Assembly (NCBI GenBank): GCA_934378145.1
Contig: CAKXXW010000002.1
Coordinates: 52,596 to 116,595, forward strand
From: an uncultured Eubacteriales bacterium
Lineage (GTDB): Bacteria; Bacillota; Clostridia; Oscillospirales; CAG-272
Length of the DNA: 64,000 nucleotides
Reading direction: 5' to 3'
A program made the translations under genes and the position numbers. Positions 61,481 to 64,000 of the stretch are shown in pieces. The notes beneath the pieces were generated by a model. That model made no database searches, was not told where the DNA came from, and saw only the letters and a program-made list of their open reading frames with translations. How positions within the stretch are numbered: the first letter of the stretch is position 1; every line of letters begins with the position of its first letter.

Positions 61481-64000
61481 TTATTCGGATCTGAGCGCCA
61501 CAACGGGGTCGCGCTTTGCCGCCATGGATGCCGGCAGAAGTCCCGCGATGACGGTCAGCACCACGCTGATGAGGATGAGGATCAAGGCTCCTCCGACCGG
61601 CAGCAGCGCCATATTGTATATGCCCGCAAGCGAGCCTATGATAAGGTTCACCGGTATCGTCAGGAGCAGCGTCACACCGATACCGATAAGACCCGAAACA
61701 AGTCCTATGATAAATGTCTCGGCATTGAACACCATCCTTATATCGTGCTTTGAGGCACCGATCGAGCGCAGGATGCCTATCTCCTTCGTGCGTTCAAGCA
61801 CCGAAATATAGGTTATTACGCCTATCATTATCGACGAAACGACAAGCGAGACCGAGACGAAGCCTATCAGGACATACGAAATAGTGTCGATTATCGTGCT
61901 TACCGACGAGATGAAGAGTGCTATATAGTCGGTGTAGGTTATCTTTTCTTCCTCGTTTTCAAGAGTGTCGTTGTATTCGCTGATAAAGGCAGAGAGCTTT
62001 TCCTTGCTCGAAAAATCGGTCGGATAAATATTTATCGCGACCGGCGATTCGTAATCGACGGCTGACAGAGCCTCAAGCGCCGACTCAAGAGTCTGAGTCG
62101 AGAGGCAGTACTTTTTGTAGAGTGCCGGGAGCTTATCCCTGTTCGATTCCTCGTTCACATAAACATCAAGCCTTGCCGCCTCGTCTTCGTCGGAAAGAGT
62201 GCTGTCGGCGAGAAGCTCGTCGCCGAAAAGCTCCTTTATTATCGGAAGCATCAGCTTTGTCTTCTCATCGTCGGTAAGGGTCGTATCTTTCAGCTTTGAA
62301 AGGGTATCCTTATGCCGGTTGAAAAATTCGGGATCGGAGGCTATCTTTTTCATAGCATTCTGTGAAAGCTCTTCAAGCTCCGCCTCACTCATATTTTCAA
62401 GCCTGCTGATAATTATCGCGTCTTTTTCATCCTCGGTAAGCGAAGAGCTTCCGACAGAGCGCATGATCTCCGCCTTCTCCGCGACGCTCAGCGTCTTCAC
62501 ATATTCACGGAAAGCCTTTATCATATCTTCATCGCTGCCCTTGTAGGCGGAGGCAAAGGTCTTACCGCTTATCACATCGCAGTCGGGATTGTTTTTCTGA
62601 TCGTTGACGATCTCGCTCCTCGCCGTCTCGTCAATGACATACTTCGTCAGCGCGGGAGTGTAGGCGATCGAACCGGTTATCGAGCCGGCGACGGCATCGG
62701 CAGACGGGCGGATTATTCCGACCACCTTTATCTCGGCTCCCTTTGCCGCAGTCTCGCCGACATAGAGCGCGTCGCTCCTTCTGTCCTCCCAGCGACCGTC
62801 GGAATTCTTCTTATAATAGTCACTTTCAAGCACGAGACGGAAGCTCCATCCGGTATCGTCCGAGGTATCCGAAGTTCCCTTGTCGTCATAAATTATCTCG
62901 TCAAATGCATAGCTGACATCGGGAGATTCGTACGGTTTTCCCTCCGAGATCGCCTCGAGCTGCTTTACAAGATCGCTCTGATCGAGAAGACCGAGTGTAT
63001 AAAGGGCTACGACATTGATATTGTTGTTCTTCCCGACGACGAGAACGACCTCGTCGTATGCCGTGGGCCACTTTCCGGCGACGACATCGTACTGCTTACG
63101 GAGAAGTTCCTCATTATCCATCATCTCGTCGAACACATCCCACGAAGATGAATTCATAAACATCGAAAGCCCGCTGTACGACCCTTCTATCGCATCGGCG
63201 ACCGAACTCGGGTTGACTCTTACATTTCCGTAGGGGCTTCTGATATTGTAGAGGTTGAGCGCAACATTGTACTGATACTGTATCGCGCTCGTGAGCGGCT
63301 TTATCGTGTCCATATGCTCGTTCATATATTTGTAGAACGCCTTTATGTCGTTCGACTTGACCTGCGACTGAAGCGCAGCATAGAGGCTTCCCGCAGTGTC
63401 GACCGAATGGATCCTGTCGCTGTCGGCGTTGCCCGTATCGCTTCCCTCGGGATCCTTGCCGGTCATTGAGGAAAGGATACCCGACATATCGACCGATTTC
63501 GCCTCGAGAGAGATGGGGTAGGTCGAGAGCGTGTCGGCCTCGACGCGGTTTATATACGCCTGAAAGCCGTTAGACATGGCAAGGATCAGCGCAATGCCGA
63601 TGATGCCTATACTGCCGGCAAACGAGGTAAGGAATGTCCTCGCCTTCTTAGTCAGAAGGTTATTGAACGAGAGCGAAAGCGCCGTTGCAAAGGACATCGA
63701 AGTCCCTTTTTTTCCGCCCTTTTTCTTTGGATCCTTCTTTTCCGCGCGGGTGTCGGCGGCAAGCTCCTCTTCGGAGACGGGAGCGGTATCGCTCACTATA
63801 TGTCCGTCAAGGAGACGGACGATGCGGGTCGCATACTTCTCCGCCAGCTCGGGGTTGTGAGTTACCATTATAACGAGCCGATTTCCCGCGACCTCGCGCA
63901 GGATGTCCATTATCTGAACGCTCGTCTCTGTATCGAGAGCACCGGTCGGCTCGTCGGCGAGCAGTATGTCGGGATCGTTCACGAGCGCACGGGCTATCGC
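61481..64000 (-). CDS. ABC transporter ATPase-permease fusion (MacB/FtsX type; 5' end beyond window)
   Basis: The frame is open to the right edge, entering at AIARALVNDPDILLADEPTGALD (just after the signature region, Walker B and D-loop), so the Walker A half is missing. About 120 residues later comes a helix (SFNNLLTKKARTFLTSFAGSIGIIGIALI), a long extracytoplasmic domain of about 550 residues rich in Ser/Asp, and three C-terminal FtsX helices (about the last 150 residues). This is the layout of Firmicute ABC fusions linked to antimicrobial-peptide export or envelope stress. The internal GTG at 63982 is not the real start. Confidence 0.9.
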   Translation of the reverse strand, partial: AIARALVNDPDILLADEPTGALDTETSVQIMDILREVAGNRLVIMVTHNPELAEKYATRIVRLLDGHIVSDTAPVSEEELAADTRAEKKDPKKKGGKKGTSMSFATALSLSFNNLLTKKARTFLTSFAGSIGIIGIALILAMSNGFQAYINRVEADTLSTYPISLEAKSVDMSGILSSMTGKDPEGSDTGNADSDRIHSVDTAGSLYAALQSQVKSNDIKAFYKYMNEHMDTIKPLTSAIQYQYNVALNLYNIRSPYGNVRVNPSSVADAIEGSYSGLSMFMNSSSWDVFDEMMDNEELLRKQYDVVAGKWPTAYDEVVLVVGKNNNINVVALYTLGLLDQSDLVKQLEAISEGKPYESPDVSYAFDEIIYDDKGTSDTSDDTGWSFRLVLESDYYKKNSDGRWEDRRSDALYVGETAAKGAEIKVVGIIRPSADAVAGSITGSIAYTPALTKYVIDETARSEIVNDQKNNPDCDVISGKTFASAYKGSDEDMIKAFREYVKTLSVAEKAEIMRSVGSSSLTEDEKDAIIISRLENMSEAELEELSQNAMKKIASDPEFFNRHKDTLSKLKDTTLTDDEKTKLMLPIIKELFGDELLADSTLSDEDEAARLDVYVNEESNRDKLPALYKKYCLSTQTLESALEALSAVDYESPVAINIYPTDFSSKEKLSAFISEYNDTLENEEEKITYTDYIALFISSVSTIIDTISYVLIGFVSVSLVVSSIMIGVITYISVLERTKEIGILRSIGASKHDIRMVFNAETFIIGLVSGLIGIGVTLLLTIPVNLIIGSLAGIYNMALLPVGGALILILISVVLTVIAGLLPASMAAKRDPVVALRSE

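Overview
The window reads as chromosome of a Gram-positive member of class Clostridia, probably an uncultured gut lineage near Oscillospirales or Christensenellales. The evidence is the gene families and the signals rather than any marker rRNA, which is absent. L27 carries a short N-terminal extension and sits with its Prp processing protease. There is a T-box leader, VanZ, a BlaI/BlaR pair, a PdaA-type deacetylase that hints at sporulation, DUF5685 beside a J-domain protein, and many TTGACA/TATAAT promoters with 17-bp spacers. Coding regions are GC-rich (roughly mid-50s percent by eye), except for an AT-richer accessory stretch after tRNA-Trp.

Layout. 1-2100: a secreted CHAP/SH3 protein cut by the left edge, and an esterase, both on the minus strand. 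2150-6953: nagA, a membrane protein, metG and tatD, overlapping one another on the plus strand. 7080-9140: an EF-G paralogue. 9187-10691: two polysaccharide deacetylases. 10907-11764: a cysteine-rich protein of unknown role. 12446-16965: a tightly packed operon with two exported trigger-factor-like proteins, DUF5685, a J-domain/Cys-tail protein and a membrane protein. 17007-21728: sugar isomerase and Gfo/Idh operon, D,D-carboxypeptidase, esterase. 21783-22877: rplU-prp-rpmA with an L21 leader. 23532-23919: tRNA-Arg followed by a duplicated segment containing its 3' end.

23921-27181: nucleosidase, XRE membrane regulator with a palindromic upstream site, SGNH hydrolase and an Lgt-like protein. 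27329-35600: tRNA-Trp and an accessory stretch with a frameshifted GNAT gene, a PP2C phosphatase, small membrane proteins, a TetR regulator and a BlaI/BlaR/membrane-protein operon. 35666-38766: GNAT, araB and a lipoprotein. 38866-42932: a P-loop kinase, then lgt with an ABC-2 exporter. 43127-52404: DegV, an acetyltransferase-like protein, then the housekeeping run coaE, lytic transglycosylase, M18 aminopeptidase, prfA, Sua5 and a type II topoisomerase A subunit.

52528-57135: tRNA-Thr and a valine T-box that controls a secreted endonuclease/phosphatase-like lipoprotein plus valS. 57532-61366: a nucleotide-salvage operon (HD/dGTPase-like, two DHH phosphoesterases, surE). 61481-64000: an ABC ATPase-permease fusion cut by the right edge.

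Two convergent intergenic gaps (39418-39950 and 57136-57531) hold copies of a palindromic MITE-like element and hairpins with a shared interior sequence. I found no CRISPR array, rRNA, phage module or recognisable transposase. The strongest candidates for new biology are the exported chaperone-like operon, the repeat family, the tRNA-Arg 3' duplication and the T-box control of a secreted protein.
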